Positions 43,436 through 52,395 are shown, numbered from the stretch's first letter. The stretch: 64,000 bases of DNA from Rhizobium leguminosarum bv. trifolii WSM1325 (GCA_000023185.1 CP001624.1:434001-498000); one strand, 5' to 3'. The notes: generated from the letters alone by a model not told the origin. Made by a program: numbers and translations.

Positions 43436-46400
43436 ATGAGTGATGTCGGGCATTGGCTGGCGGAAATCGGACTAGAGCATCTTGCGGAACAGTTCGCCTA
43501 TGCCCAAATCGATCTGAACAATCTGCCATTGATCACCGAACATGATTTAATCGAAATGGGCGTGCGCGTGGGTCCGCGACGCACGCTACTTGCCGCGATT
43601 GCGGCAATGAAGACGCCCATGGCGAGGGAAGAGAAAAATCCTGTCGAGCGACGTCAGCTGACCATCCTTTTTTGTGACATGGTCGGATCCACGGAATTCG
43701 CGGCGCGTCTCGATCCGGAGGATTTCAGTCAGTTAACCCAGCTTTACCTCGCGCGTTGCAGCGCCATTGCCCGTTCCCATGGAGGATACGTAGCAAATTA
43801 TGTGGGTGATGCGTTTCAAGTTCTGTTTGGCTATCCGACCTCGGAAGAAAACAACGCCGAGCGCGCGTTGCAGCTAGCATTCGATGTTCAGGCCGCCGTC
43901 GCGCAGTTGGAGTCTCCTGATGGAACACCCCTGCACGTGCGGATAGGAATTGCCACGGGCCTCGTTGTTGTTGGTGATATCGAAGGAGCTCCGGCTGGCG
44001 TTTCCACGGTTGCCTTCGGTCCCGTTCCGAACCTTGCACAAAGGCTGGAGACGCTAGCAGAGCCAGACACCATACTCGTTGATCAGAATACGTACGAAGC
44101 AACGGCTACCAATTTCGAGTTCGTGGATCTCGGGCCGAAAAGCCTGAAGGGTTTCGCTCGCGCGATCCACGTCCGCCGTGCGATCAAGGAGTTGTCTGGT
44201 ACGTACCGATTTAGCGCGCAATCACGACTGACTCCTCTGGTAGGCCGGGACTCCGAACTGCAACGGCTGCTGACTAGCTGGCGATCAGTCGAACTCGCCG
44301 AAACCGGCGGCGTGACCGCCATCAGCGGCGAGCCCGGTATTGGCAAGTCCAGGCTCGTTTTCGAATTGCGAAGAGGGCTTCAACAGAGAAAGACTTTGAT
44401 AGCGCAATGTTCTCCGGCTTTTTCGAACAGCGCCCTTTATCCGTTCCTCCGGCTGCTCAAGCAGGAGGCCGGCCTCGCTGATGGCGAACCCCCGAACTTG
44501 GCGTCCGAGAAACTGACCTCGTTCCTTTCTTTGACGGGAGTACCACTGTCGGTCAGCTACCCAATCTTCGCGCGATTGCTAGCCCTGGAGCATCCCTCGT
44601 TCCCGCCGTCCGAACTCGACTCCGCCCAACAGGAGCAGACGATCACGGCTGCTTTTGTCGGCTGGCTCAAGCATCTGGCGAGCGAGGAACCGATACTATG
44701 CGTCGTCGAGGATGAACAATGGATCGACCCGTCTTCACGAAGGCTCTTGCAGGCGCTCGTGGGAGCCTCGTCGGAAGCTCGTATCCTCTTTCTCGTGACA
44801 TCTCGCAATATTCCGGTGCTTAACGGGAAATTCGACCACCTAAAGCTGACAAGGCTTTCCCGGGAAGAAGCCGGAAACGTGATTGGAAGCCTGACATGCG
44901 AGACCGAGCTTGATCCAGAGGTTGTCAACAGGCTCCTGGCAAAGGCCGAAGGTGTTCCCTTGTTTCTCGAGGAACTCGCGCGTTCGACACTCGAAGACGC
45001 GGCGGAAGCGCGCGAGGACAGCTTTCAAAATGGCGACAGGCGGGCAACCATTCCAGCTTCGCTGCAGTCCGCCCTGCTTTCCCGACTTGACAAGCTCGGG
45101 GGAGTAAAGGTCGTCGCCCAGACGGCGGCCGTGATCGGACGGGAGTTCGACTTGAACACGCTTGCCCATGTTGTCGGAGTGTCGACGGATGTCCTCCGGC
45201 CCCAGATCGAGCAGCTGGTAGACGTAGGCTTGGTTGCGCCGCAGCCCTTCAGCAATTGGCCACGTTATACTTTTTCCCACAGTCTGCTCCAGGAGGCGGC
45301 GCGCGGCGCGCTGCTGCGCGACAGACGGCGGCAGCTTCATGCCCTGGTGGCGCAAGCGATCGAACTTACTGAACCGCGCACAGTGGTCGAGCATCCGGAG
45401 GTGCTTGCACAACACTACGACGAGGCCAGCCTGTTCGAGCGCGCCGCCGACTATTGGCTCAGCGCGGCTAGGAAGCTTGCAGCGACATGGGCCAAGGTGG
45501 AAGCCGCAAATATGTTCCTCAAGGGCGTTGAGTGCGTTCGACGGATGCCTGCCTCGACCACTCGTGATAGAAAGGAACTCGCCTTAGAATTGGAAAGAGG
45601 CGATGTCCTCTACGCCGCGTACGGCTACCTAACAGCGGACAGCAACTCCGCCTACCGCAACGTCATGCGCCTGAGCGAAACCGTCGGCGATCCAGAAGCG
45701 GCGATCAACGCGTTGGACGGCCTCTTCGGAATAGCCTTCAATTCGGCGCGCTTTCCCGACGCGGAATGGGCGAGCGACCAGTTGAAGGAAATCGGCGTTC
45801 GCGAAAACAATCTCAAGGCGCTGGTGCTTGGGCTGCAATTTGCGGGCATGTGTGCGTTTGTCCGTGGTCGATTCTCGCAGGCTCGGGAGGCGTTGGAACG
45901 AGCCCTATCACACAATTCCAGCGCCAACAGGATCGGCAGCGACTTTCCGAGCATGACGATGGTGTATCTGTCGTGGACGCTCCAGATGCTCGGCGAAGAT
46001 AAACGTGCTTTTGAGCTCTTCCTTGCGGCAGAGGAAGATGCTCGAAGCCAGAGCGACTATCGAGTTGCCGCGTGTCTCGGCAATGGCTGCATTCTGATGT
46101 CCCTTAGACAGGATACCGCGACACTTAACCGATTGGTAAACGAACTTGTCCCGCTTGCTACCCGTAACGGGTTTCAGCTCTGGCTCAAGATGGCAATTTT
46201 CTTTTCGGGCTGGCTGAAGGTGACGGAATCACATGACCCCTCCGGCATCGCACAGATGCAAAACATCTGCGACGATATGGGCGATCAGGAGGTCGATAAG
46301 ACCTGTTACCTCGGCGTATTGGCGGACAGTCTGCTTCAAGTCGGCGATCTCGCCGAAGCAACTGGCGCAGTCGGAAAGGGCATGACACTAGGTACCCGCA

Positions 46401-46576
46401 CCGGGGAGCATTACTACACGGCCGAGCTGATGCGCCTCCGCGGTGAGGTTCTTGCCAGAGCCGGCCTTCGCTTTGAAGCCGGAAAGATGATGCAAGAAGC
46501 TCTCGAATACGCCGCTTTCCAAGGAGCGGTAGTGTGGGAAACAAGAGCAAAGCGATCGCTTGCAGCCCTGCAATAG
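43436..46576 (+). CDS. SAM domain / class III nucleotide cyclase / ATPase / TPR signalling protein
   Basis: 1046 residues. SAM-like domain at 1-60 (VGHWLAEIGLEHLAEQFAYA); class III cyclase domain at about 75-250 with metal Asp81 (LFCDMVGS), Asp125 (NYVGDAF) and catalytic Asn/Arg in PNLAQRLE; then a large ATPase with Walker A GEPGIGKS (298-305); then helical TPR-like repeats to the end. In many relatives a Lys (HGG.VAKY.GDG) sets purine specificity; here it is Asn121 and the following Gly is Ala126, so activity may be altered. Divergent from the SnoaL-like and cytochrome genes. Confidence 0.9.
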   Translation: MSDVGHWLAEIGLEHLAEQFAYAQIDLNNLPLITEHDLIEMGVRVGPRRTLLAAIAAMKTPMAREEKNPVERRQLTILFCDMVGSTEFAARLDPEDFSQLTQLYLARCSAIARSHGGYVANYVGDAFQVLFGYPTSEENNAERALQLAFDVQAAVAQLESPDGTPLHVRIGIATGLVVVGDIEGAPAGVSTVAFGPVPNLAQRLETLAEPDTILVDQNTYEATATNFEFVDLGPKSLKGFARAIHVRRAIKELSGTYRFSAQSRLTPLVGRDSELQRLLTSWRSVELAETGGVTAISGEPGIGKSRLVFELRRGLQQRKTLIAQCSPAFSNSALYPFLRLLKQEAGLADGEPPNLASEKLTSFLSLTGVPLSVSYPIFARLLALEHPSFPPSELDSAQQEQTITAAFVGWLKHLASEEPILCVVEDEQWIDPSSRRLLQALVGASSEARILFLVTSRNIPVLNGKFDHLKLTRLSREEAGNVIGSLTCETELDPEVVNRLLAKAEGVPLFLEELARSTLEDAAEAREDSFQNGDRRATIPASLQSALLSRLDKLGGVKVVAQTAAVIGREFDLNTLAHVVGVSTDVLRPQIEQLVDVGLVAPQPFSNWPRYTFSHSLLQEAARGALLRDRRRQLHALVAQAIELTEPRTVVEHPEVLAQHYDEASLFERAADYWLSAARKLAATWAKVEAANMFLKGVECVRRMPASTTRDRKELALELERGDVLYAAYGYLTADSNSAYRNVMRLSETVGDPEAAINALDGLFGIAFNSARFPDAEWASDQLKEIGVRENNLKALVLGLQFAGMCAFVRGRFSQAREALERALSHNSSANRIGSDFPSMTMVYLSWTLQMLGEDKRAFELFLAAEEDARSQSDYRVAACLGNGCILMSLRQDTATLNRLVNELVPLATRNGFQLWLKMAIFFSGWLKVTESHDPSGIAQMQNICDDMGDQEVDKTCYLGVLADSLLQVGDLAEATGAVGKGMTLGTRTGEHYYTAELMRLRGEVLARAGLRFEAGKMMQEALEYAAFQGAVVWETRAKRSLAALQ

Positions 46577-46849
46577 ATCGCGTCACGATGCGAGTAAGCC
46601 GCGTCAAGTCTGAAAGTTGCACTTCATCAGTCACCCGGCATTGGAAATGCATTGCGCTTGGCTGCTAAACCGTCGGCGGGCTCCAACGCGGCTTTAACTC
46701 GACGGGCAACGCCATCCACGGCGGCCGGATATCGCTTTCGCTCGACGATCAAGCATGCGGAGGAACTTGGTGGCCGACCGCATTGCCTGAGCGAAGTCCG
46801 GCTTACGCTGGAACTAGCGGAGTGGCGGGCCAATCACCTTCGATAGGAA
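46577..46849. other. No supported gene
   Basis: Overlapping frames on both strands are shadows. No clear terminator is seen after the cyclase gene. Confidence 0.4.
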
Positions 46850-47283
46850 CGGAGCCTTCGCGCGCATGGCGCGAACAAGCTCTTATACTTGGACGGCTGC
46901 GACCGAAGATATTGGTTCGGTGCGGTGACCTGCCCGCCAAGTTCCGCCGCTGCATGCCATGGCCAGCGCGGATCGTAGAGTATATCGCACCGGCGAGAGC
47001 GACGAGATCGGCGTCGCCCGTCGCAACAATAGCTTCCGCCTGCGTTGGCTCTGTTATAAGCCCAACCGCCACGACAGGAATGTTGACGGCAGCTTTGATA
47101 GTCCGTGCGAGCGGTACCTGGTAACTCGGGCTTATCGGAAATGGACTGCGCGGGTGAAAGACCGCCACATGATACGTGGATTGCATCGCACCCCTTGCCT
47201 TCCATCGCCTGGGCAAAGGCGACCGACTGTTCGATATCCAGACCTCCGTCCACTCAATCGGTCGCGGAGACCCTCATCGTTAC
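46850..47283 (-). pseudogene. Old-yellow-enzyme (YqjM-type) relic
   Basis: Pieces in order on the minus strand: MRVSATD, a TGA where Trp is expected, DGGLDIEQSVAFAQAMEGKG, CDAIHVSCGGLSPAQSI, then YQVPLARTIKAAVNIPVVAV, LITEPTQAEAIVATGDADLV, ILYDPRWPWHAAAELGGQVT. This is the C-terminal half of an NADH:flavin oxidoreductase with at least two frameshifts and one nonsense codon. Confidence 0.75.
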
Positions 47284-47295
47284 CGCGCGATCACC

Positions 47296-47426
47296 AGGAA
47301 AAGAAGCTCGGACGGGTCGCCGTGAGCATTCGGCTCGATCCACAAGTGGTCGATGCTTTCACGGCCAAAGACGAAGGCTGGCAAAGCCGGATAAATGAGA
47401 CACTGCGGAAGGCGGTAGGGCTATAG
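47296..47426 (+). pseudogene. C-terminal relic of a BrnA-like antitoxin
   Basis: RVAVSIRLDPQVVDAFTAKD, then EGWQSRINETLRKAVGL and stop. This is the ribbon-helix-helix C-terminus typical of BrnA-type antitoxins. No start and no brnT toxin precede it. Confidence 0.55.
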
Positions 47427-47547
47427 CACTCCGCGGCTCCGTTTGTCATTGCCCCGCAAATGCAGACTTTTAGTTTAAAACTGCTCGCGCAATGCTCTGT
47501 TGCGCGTCTCCCGCTCAGCGCCCCGCCACCCCTGGGTGCCCCTCGCC

Positions 47548-48438
47548 TTACTTGGAGGCGCGTGCCAATGACCGGGCGATATCGACGATGTCGTCGCGCG
47601 AGGCGGTCGGGTCCTCCTTATTCCAGGCAACGCCCAGCCCGATCCTGAAGTCGATGCCCCTGACCGCCTTCAGCTCGAAGGCCCGGTTCGGTAGGCCCTC
47701 TGTCCATTCCGGCGCAAAGCCGATGCCAAGACCGGCCGAGACCAGCGACACCAGCGAATAGGTGTCGTCGCAGCTATAGGCGATGTTGCGGGTCAGATCG
47801 TATTCCTCGAACTTCTCGTTGAAGTACCGCTCGGTGTAGGACAGGTTCTTGCGATTGAAGGCGATGATCTTCTCCCCGCGCAGATCATCGATGCCAATCT
47901 CCGTCCGCTCCGCCAGTGGGTTCGTCCTCGCCACCGCCAGCAGGTACCGCTCATGGGCGATCGAGGAGAAGCGCAACGAGCCGATGTTTTCCACCGGCCG
48001 GATGAAGCCGAGATTGATCTGGCCGTTTTCCAGGCCGCGGATGATGTCGCCGGTATTGCCGCTTGAAATATGGATGCGGATATCCGGGTACTTGCGGGCG
48101 ATCTTTCCAAGGAACGCCGGCAGCACGCCGGTGGTCGCCGGATAGACGGTGCCGATCCTGATCTGCCGGATGGTCTTGCCGGCCACCGCCCTGGTGATCT
48201 CGGCCGACAGATCGACCTCGCTCAGGATCCCGACACAGCGCTCGTGGAAGATCTCCCCCGCCCTGGTCAGTTCCACCCGCCGGGTCGAGCGGATGAACAG
48301 CGGACAGCCGAGTTCGCGCTCCAGCGCCTGCACGTGGTTGGACAACGCAGGCTGGGCGATGCGCACCTTGGCGGCCGCCCGGCCGAAATGCAGTTCCTCG
48401 GCCACCGCGACGAAGTAGGAGAGCTGGCGTAGTTCCAC
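47548..48438 (-). CDS. LysR-family regulator, copy B of a near-identical pair
   Basis: 296 residues from GTG 48438. Same frame and length as copy A (32934-33824) with about 11 changes, for example GCPLF for GCALF, ARTNPLAERTE for ARSNPLAEQAE, and the last residues ASK for PGR. The start is GTG here and ATG in copy A. Homology ends close to the coding region. Direct orientation relative to copy A. Targets unknown. Confidence 0.9.
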   Translation of the reverse strand: MELRQLSYFVAVAEELHFGRAAAKVRIAQPALSNHVQALERELGCPLFIRSTRRVELTRAGEIFHERCVGILSEVDLSAEITRAVAGKTIRQIRIGTVYPATTGVLPAFLGKIARKYPDIRIHISSGNTGDIIRGLENGQINLGFIRPVENIGSLRFSSIAHERYLLAVARTNPLAERTEIGIDDLRGEKIIAFNRKNLSYTERYFNEKFEEYDLTRNIAYSCDDTYSLVSLVSAGLGIGFAPEWTEGLPNRAFELKAVRGIDFRIGLGVAWNKEDPTASRDDIVDIARSLARASK

Positions 48439-48720
48439 GGGAGCTACTTTCTGATCAATTCGAAAAAATGTGCGTCGCCGCTCGCTTTAATTTGCGTGCG
48501 GCCTCTTCAACAAGTTATGATCCTGCTGGAGTTATGGACTCTTTAGATTCGTAGGGCAGCTGCGTTATTTACGCGGCTCCCGATCGGAACCGGCCTAAAC
48601 AAACGCTGTCAGGTATCTCAGATTGCACGTCCACTCCTCGCTCAAAATTCCGCCCAATTGCAACCTTCCCTTATCGGAGCAGGACAGCAAATTCAGTATG
48701 ACTACCACAAGGAAAGCCAA

Positions 48721-48765
48721 TGACGCACCGTGCGTCATCAATTTGATAACACACCGTGCGTCATC
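48721..48765 (+). promoter_or_regulatory. Palindromic operator candidate with a second partial site
   Basis: TGACGCAC-c-GTGCGTCA at 48721-48737 is a perfect 8-bp inverted repeat. A second site, ACACACCGTGCGTCATC, follows at about 48748-48764 with its right arm intact. Both lie just upstream of the Arc-like gene at 48795, which fits autoregulation by a ribbon-helix-helix dimer binding in tandem. Confidence 0.55.
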
Positions 48766-48794
48766 TTCGCAAGGAAAAAGTGCTGAGGGTCGCG

Positions 48795-49067
48795 ATGACT
48801 CGAGGTGACCCACATTTCCGGTTGCGACTCCCGGAAGACTTGAAACGGGAAATCGAGACTGCCGCACGCGCTAACTCACGGACCATCACATCTGAGGTTG
48901 TTTATCGCCTTGAACAGTCATTCGCCCGAAGTTCAACTTACCAGGGAGGTCTGGTAGAGGAGATCGAGGCTATTCGAGTGAGGCTGGCCTACGTGCAAGA
49001 CCTGCTTCAAAAGCAAGAATTGAGCACCGGCGGCCAAAAAATAGGGATGCCTAAATCAACGCTATAA
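48795..49067 (+). CDS. Arc-family ribbon-helix-helix regulator
   Basis: 90 residues from ATG 48795. DPHFRLRLPEDLKREIETAA, then RANSRTITSEVVYRLEQSF, is the Arc/Mnt ribbon-helix-helix. A C-terminal helix (VEEIEAIRVRLAYVQDLLQK) may give tetramers. The palindrome upstream suggests it controls itself and perhaps the DNA-modification cassette to the right. Confidence 0.8.
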   Translation: MTRGDPHFRLRLPEDLKREIETAARANSRTITSEVVYRLEQSFARSSTYQGGLVEEIEAIRVRLAYVQDLLQKQELSTGGQKIGMPKSTL

Positions 49068-49075
49068 GCAGCCGC

Positions 49076-49357
49076 CTACTCCGGCGCGGGAGAAATCGCA
49101 TGGCGTTCCTCGATAAGGCTTGGAATCCAGGTTCCCCAGCCAATTCTTTTTTCATTATAAGTCAAATTGGCCGAGATCGTCGCAGATTCAGGCGCATCCA
49201 GCAACAAAGTCAGGCCCAGGGAACGCTGGAAGGCATTGCTGAAAAGCGCGACATCGAGAAAATTGTGGCACAGACCAAGCGGCTCATATTCTGGCTCCGC
49301 GAGGACATTGAGCCAATCTAGCTTTAGCGCTGCATTCACACATTTACATGCGCCCAT
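49076..49357 (-). CDS. Unrecognised protein, possibly a type VI TssG-like C-terminal relic
   Basis: 93 residues. The ending (SLGLTLLLDAPESATISANL, then IGWGTWIPSL) faintly recalls the last part of TssG, where RLGWT.WL follows a hydrophobic strand. There is no other secretion gene nearby, so any such origin would be a relic. A plus-strand frame at 49100-49321 competes for the same DNA. Confidence 0.35.
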   Translation of the reverse strand: MGACKCVNAALKLDWLNVLAEPEYEPLGLCHNFLDVALFSNAFQRSLGLTLLLDAPESATISANLTYNEKRIGWGTWIPSLIEERHAISPAPE

Positions 49358-49595
49358 TCAAACGGCAACGTCCGGTCTGATCCCGGGCAGGCCATGGAAA
49401 CAGGTATTTTCCCAGCCTAAAGCGTAAACCTCAGGCAAGGCCAAAACCCACCACCGCCTAAGGAACGACAAAGGTGGGATAAAACCTCGGCGTGCGGGTT
49501 CACTGCCTTGCACTCGCTGGCGTTATCTCGCTAGTTCGGCAGGTAAAATTTGAAGACCGATTTTGAACGGGCAAGCAGATGAGAGTGGCCGTCGC

Positions 49596-50009
49596 ATGGA
49601 CAGCCTGACACCAGAAGAACGCAGTATACGAATGGGATTGGTGCGTAGCCGGGACACCAAGCCGGAGATGGTGGTCCGACGCCTCCTCCATCGGATGGGC
49701 TATCGATATCGCTTGCATGGCAAGGGATTGCCCGGAAAGCCCGATATTGTCTTTGGAAAACGCCGCAAGGTCATTTTCATTCATGGCTGCTTTTGGCATC
49801 GTCACGACGATCCCACCTGCCGCCTCGCGCGACTGCCGAAGTCGCGGTTGGAGTTTTGGGAACCGAAATTCGAGGCGACCGTGGCGCGAGATGCCAGGGC
49901 GGAAGCCGATCTTCAGGGCCGGGGTTGGCAGGTTTTAGTTGTCTGGGAATGTGAATTGCGGAATAGTGAACCATTAGAGAACAAATTAAGGCAATTCCTG
50001 GAGGGATAA
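49596..50009 (+). CDS. vsr: Very short patch repair endonuclease Vsr
   Basis: 137 residues from ATG 49596. Vsr nicks DNA at T:G mismatches left when 5-methylcytosine deaminates. The catalytic Asp50 (PGKPDIVF) and the histidines of FIHGCFWHRH (about 61-70) match the E. coli enzyme's Asp51/His69/His71 pattern, followed by CRLARLPKSRLEFWEPKF. Its stop overlaps the methyltransferase start (TAATG), so both are translated together. Confidence 0.93.
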   Translation: MDSLTPEERSIRMGLVRSRDTKPEMVVRRLLHRMGYRYRLHGKGLPGKPDIVFGKRRKVIFIHGCFWHRHDDPTCRLARLPKSRLEFWEPKFEATVARDARAEADLQGRGWQVLVVWECELRNSEPLENKLRQFLEG

Positions 50010-51190
50010 TGCGGGCAATCGAACTTTTCGCCGGGGCGGGCGGCCTAGGCATGGGGGTGAGCCGCGCTGGTTTCACCCCGCAAGCCGTCGTTGAATGGGA
50101 TCGCTGGTGCTGCGACACGATCCGCGAGAATCGCGAGAAAGGGATCGCTTCTCTCGCAGGCTGGCCCATGCCGATTGAGGGCGACGTCCGTGGCGTCAAC
50201 TTTCGCGGGTTCGAGGGCAAGCTTGATCTTGTGACTGGCGGTCCGCCATGTCAGCCGTTTTCCCTGGGGGGAAAGCACCAGGCTCACGCCGATCGCCGCG
50301 ATATGTGGCCAGAGGCCGTCCGCGCGGTCCGGGAGACCCGGCCGCGCGCCTTCATCTTCGAGAATGTCAAGGGCCTGACCCGCGAGAGTTTCGCGACCTA
50401 CGTCTCTCACATCGTGCTGCAAATGACCTATCCGGACATTGTCGCGAAATCCGAGGAGGGCTGGGAAGGTCACCTTCAGCGGCTAGAGCGCCACCATACC
50501 AGCCGCCGGCGGGTCACCGGGCTAGAATACCGCGTCGTGTATCGCGTGCTCAACGCCGCCAACCATGGTGTGCCGCAGCGCCGGGAGCGCGTCGTCTTCG
50601 TGGGCTTCCGGTCGGACCTTGATATCAAGTGGGCATTTCCCGCGGAAACTCATTCCCTGGACGCCCTTCTGTGGGACCAGGTTCACGGTGATTATTGGGA
50701 TCGGCATCGAGTTCGAAAGGCCGATCGGAATATAGGGGACCGCTATCGTCAACGCGCGGCGCGATTGGGTCAGCAGCCGGATACCCTGCCGTGGCGGACC
50801 ACGCGCGACGCGATCGCCGACCTGCCGGATCCGGAGCGCGAGCCAAAGCAATCCATGACCTACCTCAATCACCGTTTCCAGCCCGGAGCCAGATCATATC
50901 CGGGGCATACGGGCAGTCCGCTCGACGAGCCGGCGAAGACGCTCAAGGCGGGCGTCCATGGCGTGCCTGGTGGCGAAAACATGCTGCTGCGTCCCGATGG
51001 CAGCGTCCGATATTTCACCGTGCGCGAAAGCGCGCGGCTTCAAACTTTCCCCGACGACTTCCGTTTGCATGGATCATGGTCCGAGGCCATGCGTCAGCTT
51101 GGTAATGCCGTGCCCGTTGAGCTAGCGCATGTCGTGGCGTCGAGCGTGAACGCGCATTTGCAGTTCAAGGCTTCCGGAATCGCCGCATGA
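50009..51190 (+). CDS. DNA (cytosine-5) methyltransferase
   Basis: 393 residues, complete motif set: I ELFAGAGGLGMG (5-16), IV GGPPCQPFS with nucleophile Cys81, VI FENVKG (117-122), VIII QRRERV, X QLGNAVPVELA near the C-terminus. The target-recognition region lies between VIII and IX (about 200-330). It overlaps vsr by 1 bp and the endonuclease by 4 bp (ATGA). By analogy with Eco29kI-type systems the site may be CCGCGG; this is inference. Confidence 0.95.
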   Translation: MRAIELFAGAGGLGMGVSRAGFTPQAVVEWDRWCCDTIRENREKGIASLAGWPMPIEGDVRGVNFRGFEGKLDLVTGGPPCQPFSLGGKHQAHADRRDMWPEAVRAVRETRPRAFIFENVKGLTRESFATYVSHIVLQMTYPDIVAKSEEGWEGHLQRLERHHTSRRRVTGLEYRVVYRVLNAANHGVPQRRERVVFVGFRSDLDIKWAFPAETHSLDALLWDQVHGDYWDRHRVRKADRNIGDRYRQRAARLGQQPDTLPWRTTRDAIADLPDPEREPKQSMTYLNHRFQPGARSYPGHTGSPLDEPAKTLKAGVHGVPGGENMLLRPDGSVRYFTVRESARLQTFPDDFRLHGSWSEAMRQLGNAVPVELAHVVASSVNAHLQFKASGIAA

Positions 51191-51945
51191 CAGGTTATGT
51201 CGAATTTGAGTTCGATCTTCCTGGAGCCCTGCTTGTTCGACTGATCGAGGTTTTGGACGGCTTGGGTGCCGTGCCCTTGAACACCACCAACCTCGCCGCC
51301 ATTCCGGAAGAACAAGGCGTTTATCAGCTTTTTCTGGACGATCAGCTTGTTTACATCGGCAAAACCGAGGCCGACGCCGGCCTTCACAAGCGCCTGTCGC
51401 GCCATGCGCGCAAGGTGATGCATCGCGTCGGCCTCGACCCTGCTCGTGTAAGCTTCAAGGCGGTGCGCGTGTTCGTGTTTACCGCCGTGGATCTGGAATC
51501 TGACCTGATCCGTCATTACGGCGGCGTCAAGGCTATTGATTGGAATGGTAGTGGCTTCGGATCGAACGATCCGGGCCGCGAGCGAGACACAACCAGGGTC
51601 GATCCAAGGAACTTCGACGCAAAGTTCCCAATCGACATCGATAGGGAGATGGCGTTCGCCATCGATCAGAATGAGACCGCGGCGAGCGCGCTCGCACGGC
51701 TGAAGGATGCCCTGCCTTACACTTTCCGATATCAAGGAAAGGGCGGTGGGAGCCGAAAACCCCATATGGACCTAGCATCCGTGTCCCTCCCCGCCAAGGG
51801 CGGGCCGATGACACCACGAGAGGCGATCAAAAGCATCGTGAGCCACCTGCCCGGTGGGTGGCAAGCCACGGCCTTGCCCGGCTACATTATTCTTTACAAG
51901 GAAGAGCGGGAATACCCCCAGGCGGAAGTAATCATTTCACGATAG
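51187..51945 (+). CDS. GIY-YIG restriction endonuclease, Eco29kI type
   Basis: 252 residues. GIY-YIG core: GVYQLFL (44-50), VYIGKT (55-60), HKRLSRHARK (67-76), Glu104 in DLESDLIRHYG, then DWNGSGFGSNDPGRERD (118-134). The HKRL..H, E and GFGSNDPGRERD elements are characteristic of Eco29kI-family type II enzymes. The C-terminal third is family-specific. Third gene of the vsr-M-R operon, so a complete restriction-modification system with mismatch repair. Confidence 0.88.
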   Translation: MTGYVEFEFDLPGALLVRLIEVLDGLGAVPLNTTNLAAIPEEQGVYQLFLDDQLVYIGKTEADAGLHKRLSRHARKVMHRVGLDPARVSFKAVRVFVFTAVDLESDLIRHYGGVKAIDWNGSGFGSNDPGRERDTTRVDPRNFDAKFPIDIDREMAFAIDQNETAASALARLKDALPYTFRYQGKGGGSRKPHMDLASVSLPAKGGPMTPREAIKSIVSHLPGGWQATALPGYIILYKEEREYPQAEVIISR

Positions 51946-52364
51946 TGTTCATGGCGGCGCCAGGGGAGGAGTTTGTCGCCCAATGCTCGGCTCCCGCGTC
52001 GGAGCCTGCGAATACCGCGTTTGCATTTTGTTGTCGATGCGAGCCGTCATCGATGAAGCGGGTTGCCATTAAGAACTGGACGCAGAGCTACGTCACCAGC
52101 ATTCTCACACCAAGGGAATGGCGATCAAGGAAAACATCCGACTCATCAGGTCTCTCTCTGAAAGCCTAAAAGCTCTCCGTCGAGAACGTTGATTGAGAAA
52201 ATTGCGCGACTTCAGGCAAAACTCAATCGGTATGACGGAAATGGGTCGAAGAAGCGCACTGAGGTCGCGCGAGGCGGGCTGACACCTTAAACACCGTGCC
52301 CTCCAGACTGGGCGGACAAGGCGAATGCAAGTAGAGGCCATGAGCAATGGCTGTAGAGCAAAAA
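51946..52364. other. Downstream of the restriction cassette; possible frameshifted small gene
   Basis: From ATG 52118 MAIKENIRLIRSLSESLKAL runs to a stop, and another frame goes on LIEKIARLQAKLNRYDGNGS to 52290. Together they look like a small coiled-coil protein broken by a shift near 52190. Weak evidence. Confidence 0.3.
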
Positions 52365-52395
52365 GGGCGCTCGACCCTTGCGGGGAGCGCCCTTA
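52365..52395 (-). terminator. Terminator for leftward transcription
   Basis: GGGCGCTCgacccttgcggGGAGCGCCC with a T run on the minus strand, below the 52534-52716 gene. The stem is the same as at 16721-16747. Confidence 0.65.

Noticed and set aside
43436..46576. Reading the large cyclase protein as a plain LuxR-type (MalT-like) regulator
   Set aside because: No helix-turn-helix at the C-terminus; it has SAM and cyclase domains in front of the ATPase instead.
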